DNA of 64,000 bases from Euwallacea fornicatus (GCF_040115645.1 NC_089549.1:2418001-2482000), one strand, 5' to 3'. Positions 52,701 through 63,731 are shown, counted from the first letter of the stretch. A program made the numbers and translations. The notes: generated by a model not told the origin, from the letters alone.

Positions 52701-52909
52701 CTGATTATGTTAAAACAGCGGTCAACGTTAGGCAAGGGAGATTGTCTTTGAGAAATGGTAGTGGTGTCAAGAATAGTGGAGAGAACGAGAAGAAGCGACA
52801 GTCCAGTCCCACCGCCTCATCGGTCAATGGAAACATTGCGAATGGGCATCAACCTTCGCCCAAGAAGGAAAAGAAGGGCTTTAGGAAGTTGTTTAAGAAG
52901 GTGTTTTGA
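46799..52909 (+). CDS. SUCO: SUN domain-containing ossification factor (SUCO/Opt) homolog
   Basis: Exons 46799-46875, 46931-47200, 49727-51605 and 52007-52909 give 1042 aa. SUCO/Opt proteins are rough-ER membrane proteins; the vertebrate one supports collagen production in osteoblasts, and yeast SLP1 acts in ER protein folding. The N-terminus is a signal peptide-like stretch (FTVFLIGYFNITFLYL). An acidic region and FSEWAQKRLEEAEK precede the SUN/SLP1-type domain (about 240-385: NYASVDCGAKVILANPEAEH, VELCEAIQLKKVELANYELF, YGAEHYCPLSLFRAYGT). A coiled coil (NVSLSGQYLEELSKRYKKQV) leads to a single transmembrane segment near 814-835 (SYWLFLVLAATFLVYCY) and a basic tail. Intron 2 is 2.5 kb. The last intron could be retained, adding a short tail that stops at 51716. 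Confidence 0.92.
47201..49726. other. 2.5-kb intron of SUCO
   Basis: AT-rich intron DNA. An 86-codon open frame at 48331-48591 is hydrophobic and Phe-rich with no family match or splice context, so I treat it as chance. No mobile element or RNA gene recognised. Confidence 0.45.
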
Positions 52910-53578
52910 GGAGGAAAATCGCTGTTGCTCAAGGAATATTCTTTAAAGGTAATTGTTATTGGCAATAGTTCGAAGTAAAAGGAAGAAATTAGGTAGAATG
53001 AGATTAACAGACTGAAAATATTATAATAGTCATAGTACAACAATTCTTCATTCTTTTGAAAATACGTTATTATACGTTAGTCGTTGAAGGGTATACAGGA
53101 AAAACAACAACATGTATATGATACTATATTTTGTTGAAGACCATTGTCCGTTATCAACAATGTACGGTCTGCTAAGGTGTAAACAACGCATTTCCTACAA
53201 ACGTTGATTTGGCTCTTTCCCGTGTACCGCTCAGTTATTTTCGTCTTTTGGTTATAATTTGACAAAGTTGTAACCTTTTTTTCCAGCTTACAAGACTGAT
53301 TCAAATATACTACTATATCTGGTACTTGATTGATTACGGATGTACCAACTGGTATCTGCCGCATTTGGAAAAAAGGTATTTCATAATTTTTAGCTATTAT
53401 TTTTGGTTACTGCCATGTTTTATTTATTAGATTTAGTTTACGTATAGTTATCTTAGTAGGTTTACTGTGATACGAAAAGAAGGGAAATTGTTTAGAAATA
53501 ATATATATTTTTGCTTCTACAAGGAAGTAAATACTTACCACTCAGAATCAATTAATATGTTTTAGCATTAATTATTTA
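52910..53578. other. Convergent intergenic region, SUCO / EXOC8
   Basis: About 670 bp holding the 3' UTRs of two convergent genes. A 95-codon minus-strand open frame (53077-53364) has no recognisable domain. Confidence 0.45.
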
Positions 53579-56500
53579 TTATAAAAATTCGGAAGAGTAT
53601 TTTGTTTTAGTACTTCTAGCAGATGCTTTGAATAAACTAGAATAATCGTTGGCCAGCTTATTTAACTGCCCGCATTCGAACCCCACGCTCTTCTTATAAT
53701 CCTTCTGCGTCAACTCCAAAAGGACACCAAGCAAAAACTCAACGTTTTTGAGGATAAACTGTCGCTGCTCTGGCTGTAATTCGTTCCTCAAAACCTGCTC
53801 GTTGTACCTCAATTGCGCCTCGAAGACTTTAAAAAGAGTTTCATTTATATTATGCAAAAGTTCAGTTGTTTTGAGTTTGAGACAGTCGTCGAGGAGGGTC
53901 AGAAAGGCTTTAGTGAATGCCATGGTGCTCGAGGTGAGTTGTAGCCATACATCGCCCGTAACGTACTGGTCCAGTTTTAACCCAAGATTTGCGTGTTCCT
54001 GAAGACATCTGGAAATAGTGTGCTGTTGAACACATAGTATTTGAAGTGTTCCCATTAATTATATTTCAGAAGAAAATTTGAGCTCCAATACACCTACTCA
54101 TAATAGTTTTGCGTTGTGTTTTTGGGGTATTAATTTCCAGATTTTTGCCTCTAAACGACTTATGGAGTGATTTTCTGCTGGCTTAAACTGATTAAAACTT
54201 AAAACAACTTACCTGGACAAACCGCTTTTGGTGTTCAAATTAATGGGAATCCACTTATCTTCTGCAGCTCTCACTTTGATCGCGTCTATAAGTTTATCCT
54301 TGGCGTCATTCAACGCTTTGCTTAAATTGGACCTCAAAGCACCGTCCAACTGGTATCTAAAGTCAATACCAAAAGAGCAAAGCCTTTCGCACTGAGTCCT
54401 CACCAAAATAACGCATTCTGTGATTGTTGACAAACTCGTCTGCGGCATAAAAACTTGCTTTGCGAAATGCGTAGTAAAGAGCGAAAGTTCTCCATTGGCC
54501 CATACTACGTAGGCTGAAGCGCACACTGTAGAATCTGGGAAGGCTCTTAGAAATTCATCAGACATATGGCACATGTTGGTGAAAACTACGCTGGATAAGT
54601 GTCTCACATAGGTCGAGGTGGAACCTTCTCGTTTTACCCTTTTGCACTGAGTCTTGATCATACTACTGCATAATTTTAGAAACAGGTCACAGGATTGAGT
54701 GGATCTGCCCAGTTGGTTGAGCAAACGCACAGCACTTCTTGTAGCTCTCAAGCCTCCCTGCAGGGATTTTTCCGGATTCACTTCCAGTTCCTTTATTAGC
54801 AAATCTATTAGTTGCTTCTGTCTCTCATCAACTTTCTTTTGCACCTCTACGGACACGTGATCCGTCGAAGAAGTCGCACTAATTTTATTAATGTAGTTTT
54901 GGGTCTTATTTAAATAGTTTACGGCATCCTCAAACTGCCTTTGAGCGATGCAAACATCGAGCTCGTCGCTTATGTCATGAAACCACTCAGGGTGTTGCAC
55001 TAAAGATGTCTCGTTTACTTCTTCGAGTTGGATGTTTGTAAGGTCCACTGAAATTGATCGGGCGGGGGAAGATTTTTCGATTGAAGACTCTCTCTTTTGT
55101 TGTTGTTCGGCGGCTAGTCTCGTTTTTTTGGCTTGATCGATTTTGTCCAACCACTCTTTCTGAAATAAAAAAGAAAGATTGTCATTCACTTCTACTGAAA
55201 AGAAAATAGAGTTGAAACTGTGCTGATGCGTATCTCGTTACAAGTCCATTTTAGAAGAAAAGTGCTGAGCTAACGCTAACAGTAAGTCAAAGAAAACTTG
55301 CGCTGAAGTGAAAGATACATATGATTTTTCTCCATAATCTTCTGATTTAAGAACAGATTGTTACCATCGTATTAGAAGTTTGTTAATGTCGTTATCGTAA
55401 AACGAAACCGATCATGTTTGCCACGTTGCATCGTCCTTCAATGTGTCTCTATTGATAATCACGGAGGGATAAATCTGGGCTGTAGGCAGTACGTTCCAAC
55501 GTTATCCAATAAATTTTTCTTAATTCACATTGGCTGTTGTATCTTTTGATCAGTCAATAGAAAAGATACCCATCTGGTCGAAATTTCCGATCATTTGTAA
55601 TGATTGATTGGGCACTCCCGTGGCTTATGCCTAGCTCACTTGAAATATGAGCTACGTTTAATCGCCTTCGAGAAAGCGGCGAACAGTGGCGATGTTGTGT
55701 TTAGTCACATTGGTCCGAGGGCAGCGAGCATGGGGTTCGTTCCCAACCGTTTCTCGCCTGTTCAGAAATTTCTGGTGCCATGTCAACACCTGGGTTTTCT
55801 TCAGATAGATCTCTTCAAGCCGTGCTTCAAGTCTTTGAAGGACCGGTTTTACACCTTCACATGTAAGGAATTTGATAATTGTTGGTTGAGAGATCTAAGG
55901 ATGAACTCAAAACGCGGCCTTCAGAAATTAAGCAAACCTGGTCTTGAGATATGCCGACCTATCGCTCCTAGATGTACGGGTTTCTTCCCGATGGTCTTAT
56001 AGCCGCAATCGAGAGAAATTCCAATTTATATTTGATTCGCCCTCGTATAAAGGTCGCTCCCAACATTCATACCACTAAAAGTTTGATCAATACTGAACCT
56101 TCGCCCTTAACACACTTTCCAGCCACTCTGCCGTTATTTCTTCACAATTTCCTAAAAATCTAATCTCCAATTTCTGCAATTAAAATCATGGAAGTGAAAA
56201 AACAAGAAAGTAATATCAACAATGGACTAACTTTTGTTAAAGCAGAGGTCATCCCGGACCTAGATAAAGATCACATAACTATAAGCGAATTCCTTAACTT
56301 TCTCAAAACCGCGTATCAGTTACACGGGCCAATTGAGGGTATTCTCATGGAAGGAAGCATGTACGAAGCGGTTAAATGGCTCAAATCCAAGGAAGCTGAG
56401 TTTGCTTCGAAAGGTGATAGCCCGGGTCTAGAAACATCAGACATGCTGCTTCAGAAATCCACCTCAGACGAAAAAGAACAGAAAACAGATTTAAGAAAAA

Positions 56501-59500
56501 AAACTTCATGTGAAGTAGGACCAGATTCAGATGTTTTGAAAGAGAAGTTAATTGAGGTTCTTTCGGAGGGACTGTTGGATTCGGTTCTCCCATACCTGGT
56601 GCATAATACCCAAACCTTGAAGAAAAGCACACTTCATATGAAACTTCCAGAGAAAAACCCGCACCAGACAGTTTTTCCTGCATCCAATGACCGATTGGCT
56701 CGTAGAAAATCTACAGGCGATGCTGCCAGCTCTGTAAGCAAGGGGATCGTTACGAAATCCGAATCTGAAGTGGAAATACATGTCTGCGATGAGGTGAAAA
56801 ACTTGAAGAAAACTTTCATTTGCGATGAAAGGCTTTTAATTGAGAAGATGGGCTATTTTGCTGAGGTGACTTTAGGGCAAAAGTTGGAAGATATGGACAT
56901 ATCAGTGCACTGCGACATTAATATTTTCGAATGGCTTATGCAATGGGTGAAAAAAGGCTCCCTTCTCGAAGCTGATTGGCCGCAGTTGGACTCCCAATGT
57001 GTGATCCCTATTTTGGTATCAGCAGCTTTCCTGCAAATGGAGCCACTACTTCAGGATTGCTTGCTTTACTGCCACGAGCACATGAATGAAATACTCAGAA
57101 CCTCTACCAATTTAAGCTGCTTGAATGACTCAGTCCTAACAAGACTTGCTGCAATGTATACAAATACCGAGGTTGAGTGTATTAAGGACCGGAAAGATAA
57201 AATTCAGTCGCGCCTCTTTGCTAAATTAATTCAGTCATTAGGAGAGCCAGAACCGGAAAGTGTGAGGGGGCACTGGTGTTCTTTAGCCAGAATTTTCCGT
57301 TGTGAGAAGTGCCAACAGCTGATAACTCCTCATTTTGCTGCAAAGATACCTTGCGTTCCATCCTGCATGCGATTGCAACCCGATGGGTGTATTGTGAGTC
57401 TCCATACTAGAGATCAAAACTGGAATATCAATGACTACATCATGAAGTTGCATGACTCTCTTAAAACATGGAGGAAAGTTTACTGGAGACTTTGGGGGGA
57501 CGCGCATTTTCTTTATTGTACGGTGTGTAAGAGATATTTCCCGGCCAATCAAATTAGTTGGTGTCAATATCATCCTGATGCCCCACAGTTCTTCACCCTA
57601 GACGCCCAAAAGGCTCCTCTGCCAATAGGCCGTTATCCATGTTGCGGAGAAAGAGCTTACAGATTTCAACTTTTGGAGAACTACTCTGCCTGCCAATTCA
57701 GGCAGCACTGTGTCAGTGTTGAAGATGTAAGGCAATCGGCCATCTCCAGTATGTTGGAAAGCTACAAGCAACTGATAGAAGAAGAACCCCCAGAATTGCT
57801 TTTTCCAGAAAGGCTTACAAGATTAGTAGCCCGGGACGTAAACCCAAGCTCAGAAAAATTTATCTGCAAGGAAACTTTCTGGTGGGATGGATTTGAAATT
57901 GTTCCACCAAGACCTACAATGGGTCTCTTAACATCCTTTGCTAGTCGCACAGGAGTTGGAGACGTGGAGTCAGTATCATCTGATGAGAGCACTACAGAGG
58001 AAAACACAGAAGAAGAAACAGCATCTTCAAATTCTTTAGAAAGCGAAGAAGGGAGTACAGAAAGTAACCCTCCTCCTAAAAAGACACTCATCAATAAATG
58101 CAAGAAACGAGGGAATGGAAAGTTGTGGCAGCACAATTTGTCCGCAAGAAGTAATCAAGACATTCAGCGAGCGTACGAGGAATCTATGCTGAAAGATATG
58201 GCCCTAATTTTGAACAAAAAGATGTTGAATGAGGGCCCAAGGAATACTAAAAACATATCGCGAAGTAATGGAGCTTTGGGAGGGTTGTGGATGAGGCTTG
58301 AAGCAGAATGGAGGGAATCTTTAAATCAGAAAGAGATGCTATTAAAACCGAAAAATATTAATCCTGTAAGGGTGAATAAACCACGGTCAAAGTTTTAAAT
58401 TTACTACAAAAACTCATAATGCAGGTGGATTAGTAATTTACATAATGTAATAAATAAATTCCGTACTTAATAGAAAGAAAACTGTTAAGAATACTTGTTT
58501 GAGGGCGCATTTGGAGAGAATGAATTACTTGCAAGTCTATTTGTTTCTTTTTCTTTATAATTATCACAGAGTTTAAGACTTACTTTTGTTTAACATTACA
58601 TAGAAATGTGCTCATTCCCAACTTAAAATTGATTGCAGACTCAAGTAATTTCATTACTTGTTGTGAGTTAGTGACTTGAGAAATAAAATAATGGGGACAG
58701 TAACGTTATTTGCCAATCTCTTATGTTAACTCTTCCAAGAACTTCCATTCGTAAGCAGCAAAATATTATATTTGGGTAAGCAATGGAAAGGCATGTGCAT
58801 ATTTTCTGAACAATCACAAAAGAATTACCTATCAGGTCTCAGCAAATTTCACTTACCTTGCTTGCATTTGAAGAACACTGAAAAACTCTGGTGTCAGGAA
58901 AAATAAGTAATTTAAAGGCATGTTTAATATTTCCCAAATCTCGAACATTTACCACAGCCAAGCTGCTTAATTCATATAAGCTCTCAAAGGCATACCTCAT
59001 TAATCCTCTTGCATTTGAATTCCGGTTTGTCACCATTAAACTATCATTAAAAAGATACATGTGTACAAATTTTAAGGCAGTATTTTCAGTTGCATCTATT
59101 TCCAAGAGGTCTCCTTCAGAAATTAATGTTCTGCCTGGTGCTTCTACTACCTCTTTACAGCCCTCAACTTTCTCTAATATTGCTGCTAGTTTCAGCTTGT
59201 TTTCTTCTTCAATGTCTTGTTCGTCCAATTTTTCATTCCTTTCAATATTAAACTGGGCCCTGTCTTCTAAAATTGATGTTGAAGATAGTGCTGTTAATAG
59301 AGACTTTTGTTCAGACAGCAGATGGGACAATTGATACATTTCGCTTTCGAGATGAGAAATCTCTTTAGCAGTTTCAATAAATTGAACATAGTTTTGGTAG
59401 ACGTTTTTCTTTAAGTTATTGCTGGTATCATCAGCGAGCACTTGAATTTTTTTCTTTATATTTTTGAGTTCTGACCCGCCCACATAATTTTGAGAGATGT

Positions 59501-59573
59501 CTTTTACATATTTTTCTGGAATGAATTCAGAGGCACTTAACAACTGGAAATTGGGCTCTTTAGGCATATCCAT
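53579..59573 (-). CDS. EXOC8: Exocyst complex component 8 (Exo84)
   Basis: Three exons, 59573-58857, 55159-54213 and 54008-53579, give 697 aa (human 725). Exo84 is a subunit of the exocyst, which tethers secretory vesicles to the plasma membrane and is an effector of Ral GTPase. The N-terminal coiled-coil region (YQNYVQFIETAKEISHLESE) is followed by a PH domain (about 140-245: GDLLEIDATENTALKFVHMY, VNVRDLGNIKHAFKLL) interrupted by the first intron. The C-terminal half has the helical cullin-repeat-like rods (HPEWFHDISDELDVCIAQRQ, FPDSTVCASAYVVWANGELS). Intron 1 is 3.7 kb and contains a whole gene on the opposite strand and a mariner relic. The start ATG opens MDMPKEPNFQLLSASEFIPE. Confidence 0.95.
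55440..55995 (-). mobile_element. Degraded mariner-type transposase relic
   Basis: Read on the minus strand with frameshifts, about 55840-55660 gives an N-terminal helix-turn-helix pattern including WHQKFLNRRETVG, CPRTNVTKHNIATVRRFLEG, and then, in another frame (55655-55569), ELGISHGSAQSIITNDRKF. This matches the mariner layout of W-x3-F-x2-GR, RPRT, and ELGIS-GSV. Near 55490-55452 YSPDLSLRDY matches the mariner third-Asp block YSPDLAPSDY. The catalytic centre between them is deleted. It lies in intron 1 of EXOC8. The plus-strand open frame of 132 codons over it is the antisense shadow. Confidence 0.55.
56188..58398 (+). CDS. SANBR: SANBR-like (KIAA1841) SANT/BTB protein, intronless, nested in EXOC8 intron
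   Basis: A single uninterrupted frame of 736 codons, close to the length of human SANBR (about 718). The vertebrate protein is a BTB-domain repressor of immunoglobulin class switch recombination that binds corepressors; that job cannot apply in an insect. The BTB-like region runs from VEIHVCDEVKNLKKTFICDE through FFAEVTLGQKLEDMDISVHC-type sequence to VIPILVSAAFLQMEPLLQDC (about 190-300). The C-terminal half has the conserved Cys/His and aromatic block FRCEKCQQLITPHF, WRKVYWRLWGDAHFLYCTVC, WCQYHPDAPQFF and PCCGERAYRFQ. The tail is acidic and serine-rich. It lies wholly in intron 1 of EXOC8, opposite strand, with no introns of its own. AATAAA at 58449-58454 is 50 bp after the stop. Confidence 0.85.
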   Translation: MEVKKQESNINNGLTFVKAEVIPDLDKDHITISEFLNFLKTAYQLHGPIEGILMEGSMYEAVKWLKSKEAEFASKGDSPGLETSDMLLQKSTSDEKEQKTDLRKKTSCEVGPDSDVLKEKLIEVLSEGLLDSVLPYLVHNTQTLKKSTLHMKLPEKNPHQTVFPASNDRLARRKSTGDAASSVSKGIVTKSESEVEIHVCDEVKNLKKTFICDERLLIEKMGYFAEVTLGQKLEDMDISVHCDINIFEWLMQWVKKGSLLEADWPQLDSQCVIPILVSAAFLQMEPLLQDCLLYCHEHMNEILRTSTNLSCLNDSVLTRLAAMYTNTEVECIKDRKDKIQSRLFAKLIQSLGEPEPESVRGHWCSLARIFRCEKCQQLITPHFAAKIPCVPSCMRLQPDGCIVSLHTRDQNWNINDYIMKLHDSLKTWRKVYWRLWGDAHFLYCTVCKRYFPANQISWCQYHPDAPQFFTLDAQKAPLPIGRYPCCGERAYRFQLLENYSACQFRQHCVSVEDVRQSAISSMLESYKQLIEEEPPELLFPERLTRLVARDVNPSSEKFICKETFWWDGFEIVPPRPTMGLLTSFASRTGVGDVESVSSDESTTEENTEEETASSNSLESEEGSTESNPPPKKTLINKCKKRGNGKLWQHNLSARSNQDIQRAYEESMLKDMALILNKKMLNEGPRNTKNISRSNGALGGLWMRLEAEWRESLNQKEMLLKPKNINPVRVNKPRSKF
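58449..58454 (+). terminator. Polyadenylation signal of the nested SANBR-like gene
   Basis: AATAAA 51 bp downstream of the stop codon, in the correct strand. It supports an independent transcript with its own 3' end inside the EXOC8 intron. Confidence 0.6.
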
Positions 59574-60403
59574 TTGGTAAAGTTACTTGCTAAATATGTG
59601 TTATTCCCAAATAAATAATTCAAGAAAAACTTCTAAATCATAAGTTTATTTATTTACTTTTCAATCAGCTGTGTTTATGTTTATTTAATGTGATATTAGC
59701 TGAAAACTGTCATGGTGACAATAGGCGTTTTCAAAAATAATGATTGAGATGTAATTTGATCCATATCAGCTGATTATGAATAATTCGATTGTCTGGTTAT
59801 CTCTAATTTATTGGATCAGCTGATTAGGATCAATCCGATCCAGACCATCGTTTCCGAAAAGGCCTAATGCCATTTTGGTAGCCTTTCGACTGTCAGCTAA
59901 TGATGCTTTGGTATTAGGTAAGCCTCAGTCTCGATGTATAAGACTGATATTTACTAATAAATATGGGGCCAAAACTTTAGAAGTCTTGATTTCGGTTTGG
60001 CCAAGTCGTGTCTGTTTCTAAATTTAGTGCCCTTTTGAGCGCTTCAAAGTTTAACTAGATCTCAAGAAGCTACTTTATACTAACAAGCACAGAAACCACC
60101 ATAAAACTCAGGTTTGTTTTGATTAACTAATGGAACAATATCAAATATCTTTGAAGAATCGTTTAACATAATTAGTTTTTATAGAATGATTACTCACATT
60201 GCCTAATTAAATATTTCAAGAACGGCTCGAATCTAATCCTGAAAGTGTGTTTCTAAATGATATTCAAAATCATACACCTCAAAAATACCAATAAATACAT
60301 AATTTTGCCATTCTGGTTAAGTTAAAAATTTACTTATTGAATTAAAGGATGTAAAACTGTACAGTCTAATTTATTATTTAACAAATACCCTAAACTGCTA
60401 CAA
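59574..60403. promoter_or_regulatory. EXOC8 upstream region with repeated ATCAGCTGAT palindromes
   Basis: About 830 bp between the EXOC8 start and the HS2ST stop, both minus strand. It has AATCAGCTGTG at 59663-59673 and two perfect ATCAGCTGAT palindromes at 59765-59774 and 59815-59824, 90-250 bp upstream of the EXOC8 ATG. The two palindromes sit in a short imperfect duplication rich in GATC and GATTA words. The rest is HS2ST 3' UTR and spacer. Confidence 0.5.
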
Positions 60404-62399
60404 CTACCTAGGACGTATTTTTTCATACATAAAACTTTGTAATCTATTTTTTAATGTTTGGCGCCTGGTAAAATGAAAATTATCCAATGCGAACTCGTAA
60501 AATTCGTTCTCCATTTGCCAAACTTGATTTTGTTTAAATTTATTTACAGTTTCTCCTGAAGGTAAATCCTTCTGTACTGTCTGTCTGAGATGGGATTTAT
60601 TGCTCTGGACAAAATGGTCTAAAGCACCTTTAAACATTCTTGGCAATGATACCTCTAATACAGATATAAAATCGTCCAATTCTTCTGTTACTCCTACTAA
60701 GAAATAATTATTTACAAGGTTCTTTTTGGCCTCTGTTAGGGCCCATTTGTTTCCAGGCTTCCTAAAATTAACAAAACTCTAATATATTGCATTCATTACA
60801 TATATATTCTTTCATACCAGCAGTTTGCTGCATGACCACAAAAGAATGGTACTTGAAGCCACATTGCACTCGGATCACATTCAGGAAGTCCCTTTTTGAC
60901 ACATTCATCAAATGTCTAAAAAGTTGGTCAAAATTCAAATACCGTTAGGCATTTCAATGTTATTTTTTAAGGTTTAACTTACCATTGTATTTCCCGCTTT
61001 TTTTCTTACTAAATGTGGTCTGAAATTGTCACCATATCTTAAAAAATAGTAGTAAGAAATGAATCTATCTAATGGTCTGCGAAGAATGTTTATGTACAGA
61101 GGTTTTGGGGCCCCAAATCTACAATTTAATAGTTCTAAAATTTGCGTACATTAAAAGTTTAATTAATACAACATACTTGTTAAAATCTATGTAAGCAAAA
61201 TGTCCATGATATAAGGCTGGTTTTATTGCATCCCATTCAGTAACATTAGAAACAAACTTAATTTGATTGTTCAAGGACAAAACATGACCATTTCCAGTTA
61301 CATTAACATGTAAAACATGATATTGACTTTTTTTGCAAAGATCATAAGCTACTCCCACAAAGCTTGTAGATCCAGTTTTTGGTACCCTGTTATACAATAG
61401 TACAATATTTTCAGAATTATTTGTTGCTGCACCTGGAGAATTGAGTAGCACCTTATCAGGCTTTTTGGCAAGATTCTCTGAAATTTTTTATTTAAATTAG
61501 CACATTTAGCCAAAATGGCCAATTTACAATTGTGATGTAAAGATGAAAATATTGAGTTTATGTAGTGTTGGTTATCCATTTTATGGAGATCTCACATCTC
61601 AAATTGGTTCTACATGTAATGGTGTTCAGTTAACAGAATTACAATTAAAGGCCAAACAAGCCAACTGTGGCAGATTTCGGATAAGCTGGCAGCTCAAGTC
61701 ATCCCATAGAGATATTGCTTAGTCTATATAAACCAAGCAGAAAACCTGAACAAGGAGTGTTGAGAACACTAACATTTTCCATAACTTTGCACAGAAGACA
61801 AAGTAGTAACATTTTACAGATTGCTTGGGTTATCCAGAGTTTTCCATATCTCTGACAATCTAAAGACAACTTTGCACACTTTTATGCTTTACATTTATCT
61901 ATAATCATGATTTTAATTGTGCCAAATGTAAAATAAAAGGATAATTTTTGTTTGTAATAAAATAATTTAAAGGTGGAATCTTAGAAGAGTAAACTTATTA
62001 GTAGGCAAATTTTTGAGACAAATGAAGTAGCATGTTTTGATATAAGATGACAGTTATGCAGACATTTCTTACAGTAAGCAAGATCTTCATAATGTAGAGT
62101 CTTCATATTTCTCCATAGTGTTTAAAAAAACATCTCGCCAAATATTGTACCTACAGGCTCAAATGGGGATTTTCGTATTCTGCAGTAAACTTGTCATCAA
62201 ATCTCATACAATGTGGATATGCAGTCACAAAAAACTATCCAAAGCTATGAAATATGCAAGAAATTGTGTTATTTCATAATAATGACTCACCTAGACTTTG
62301 AATTCTCTCTTGTAATCTTATGATTTGGAGTTGGAATATTGTGAAGACAGCACTGACAAAAATTAGAATAAGAAATACTTTAAATTTAAGAGTTAGCAT
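60404..62399 (-). CDS. HS2ST: Heparan sulfate 2-O-sulfotransferase
   Basis: Exons 62399-62291, 61477-61177, 61118-60983, 60915-60818 and 60761-60404 give 333 aa (insect and vertebrate enzymes are about 350). It transfers sulfate from PAPS to the 2-O position of uronic acids in heparan sulfate, in the Golgi lumen. The N-terminus is a type II signal anchor (FKVFLILIFVSAVFTIFQL). The 5'-phosphosulfate loop is RVPKTGSTSF (67-76). YHGHFAYIDF carries the paired His that includes the catalytic base in the family. The 3'-phosphate site is RRPLDRFISYYYFLRYGD. Later blocks are CDPSAMWLQVPFFCGH and LVGVTEELDDF. Sequence content favours HS2ST over the insect paralogue pipe, but I cannot exclude the latter by eye. 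Confidence 0.92.
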
Positions 62400-63430
62400 A
62401 ACTATTGACTTAACTCTTTTTGCGTTATTTTAGCAATTATATGATTTGTTAAAACATAGTGGTAGTAGATTGTATCATTTGCGACCACTTGGGTGCAAAT
62501 CTTCTTTTTGTTCCATTGCTTTTTTTTTAAGTTTATTATAATGCCCCTCTGTAAGCAGCGTTTTGAACATACATAATTTACGTACGTTATTGATTATTCA
62601 GAAAAATTCAAATAATAAAAAAATGTTGACAAATATCACGTAAACACTCAACAAAACTTGAAAATCGTAATAGCAACAAAAATAAGTCTCGTAAAATGTC
62701 AAACTTATGAATTTGGCTTTCATAAGTATTTGCACCAGAAAGTGTCACAATCTGATAACTGGATGGTGTTCTTAGTGTAGGTTTATTATTGGGCACTATG
62801 AATTCTGTCTCTGTCTTTTAAGTGAATTTTATAGATGTTATTCACTCTTACTAACCCAAAGTGTGATCTCGTATTAAAAAAAGATTTTGAATCTTTAACA
62901 AATATTTATTTTTTAAAATCCCGATGATTTCCCTATACTTCACTTACTCCCTGTTCTGGTTTAACTCGATATCCCCTAAACCAATTTTCCAGGCATTTGT
63001 CAAATTAACAGCTGGCTGATCAGCTGTTGTTATGGTTTTTTGATGGAAGCTAGTTTTTTTAAAATTAATGTTTAACTACATTTTTTCTGTGACTTTAACA
63101 ATAAAATAACTACAATTCGAATCTTATGACGAACACATTTCAAAAAGAATAGCTGACTGCAAAGGCTGAACGCTAGGCATAAGTACGTAGTTGTGATGTA
63201 TTAATTATGACCACAAAGTAAATAAAATTATTATTGTCAGATATTTAATTTCTGTAAAATCATTCCCCAGTTCAGTGGCTTTTTTTTAACAGAGATAAGA
63301 TAAACAACTTCTAAAACCACCTTTATGTTACCTGATTTCCTCAGTTATGTGATAATTCTACACAGTCACATATCAAATCAATTGTAATATTACTTTAATT
63401 AATCCTTCACAGCCATTTAACTACAACACC
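62400..63430. promoter_or_regulatory. Shared divergent upstream region, HS2ST / Xaa-Pro aminopeptidase
   Basis: About 1 kb between opposing start codons. AACAGCTGGCTGATCAGCTG at 63007-63026 is an imperfect palindrome built from two copies of the CAGCTG core, again with the ATCAGCTG form. A 62-codon minus open frame (62608-62796) has no family match. Confidence 0.5.
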
Positions 63431-63731
63431 ATGCCAGCCAAGTCAACAACTGTCTTACTGAAACAGCTACGAGCTGCCATGCAAGGTCATAAAGAACCTC
63501 TGGCAGCTTACATTATCCCTTCGGCTGATGCTCATCATGGAGAATACCTAGCTCATTGTGATGAATTTCGAGGGTTCATATCTGGTTTTCAAGGATCAGC
63601 TGGAACTGCAGTTGTCACCAACCATGATGCTTGCATGTGGACTGATGGAAGATATTATTTACAAGCTACTGAGGAAATGGATTCCAATTGGACACTTATG
63701 AAAGAAGGAGATCCAAATACTCCACAAAAGG
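63431..63731 (+). CDS. XPNPEP1: Xaa-Pro aminopeptidase 1 (N-terminal exon; runs off the window)
   Basis: The first coding exon encodes 100 codons plus one base up to the donor GGTAAG (63731/63732). Aminopeptidase P removes the N-terminal residue when proline is second; it is a cytosolic metalloenzyme. The sequence shows the family N-terminal creatinase-like domain: AYIIPSADAHHGEYLAHCDE, FRGFISGFQGSAGTAVVTN, WTDGRYYLQATEEMDSNWTL. The metal-binding catalytic domain is not in the window. The start is the ATG opening MPAKSTTVLLKQLRAAMQG, matching the family's usual start. The rest of the window, 63732-64000, is its first coding intron. Confidence 0.95.

Noticed and set aside
55604..56002. 132-codon plus-strand open frame upstream of the SANBR-like gene
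   Set aside because: It lies antisense to a recognisable mariner relic and shows no protein family signature of its own.
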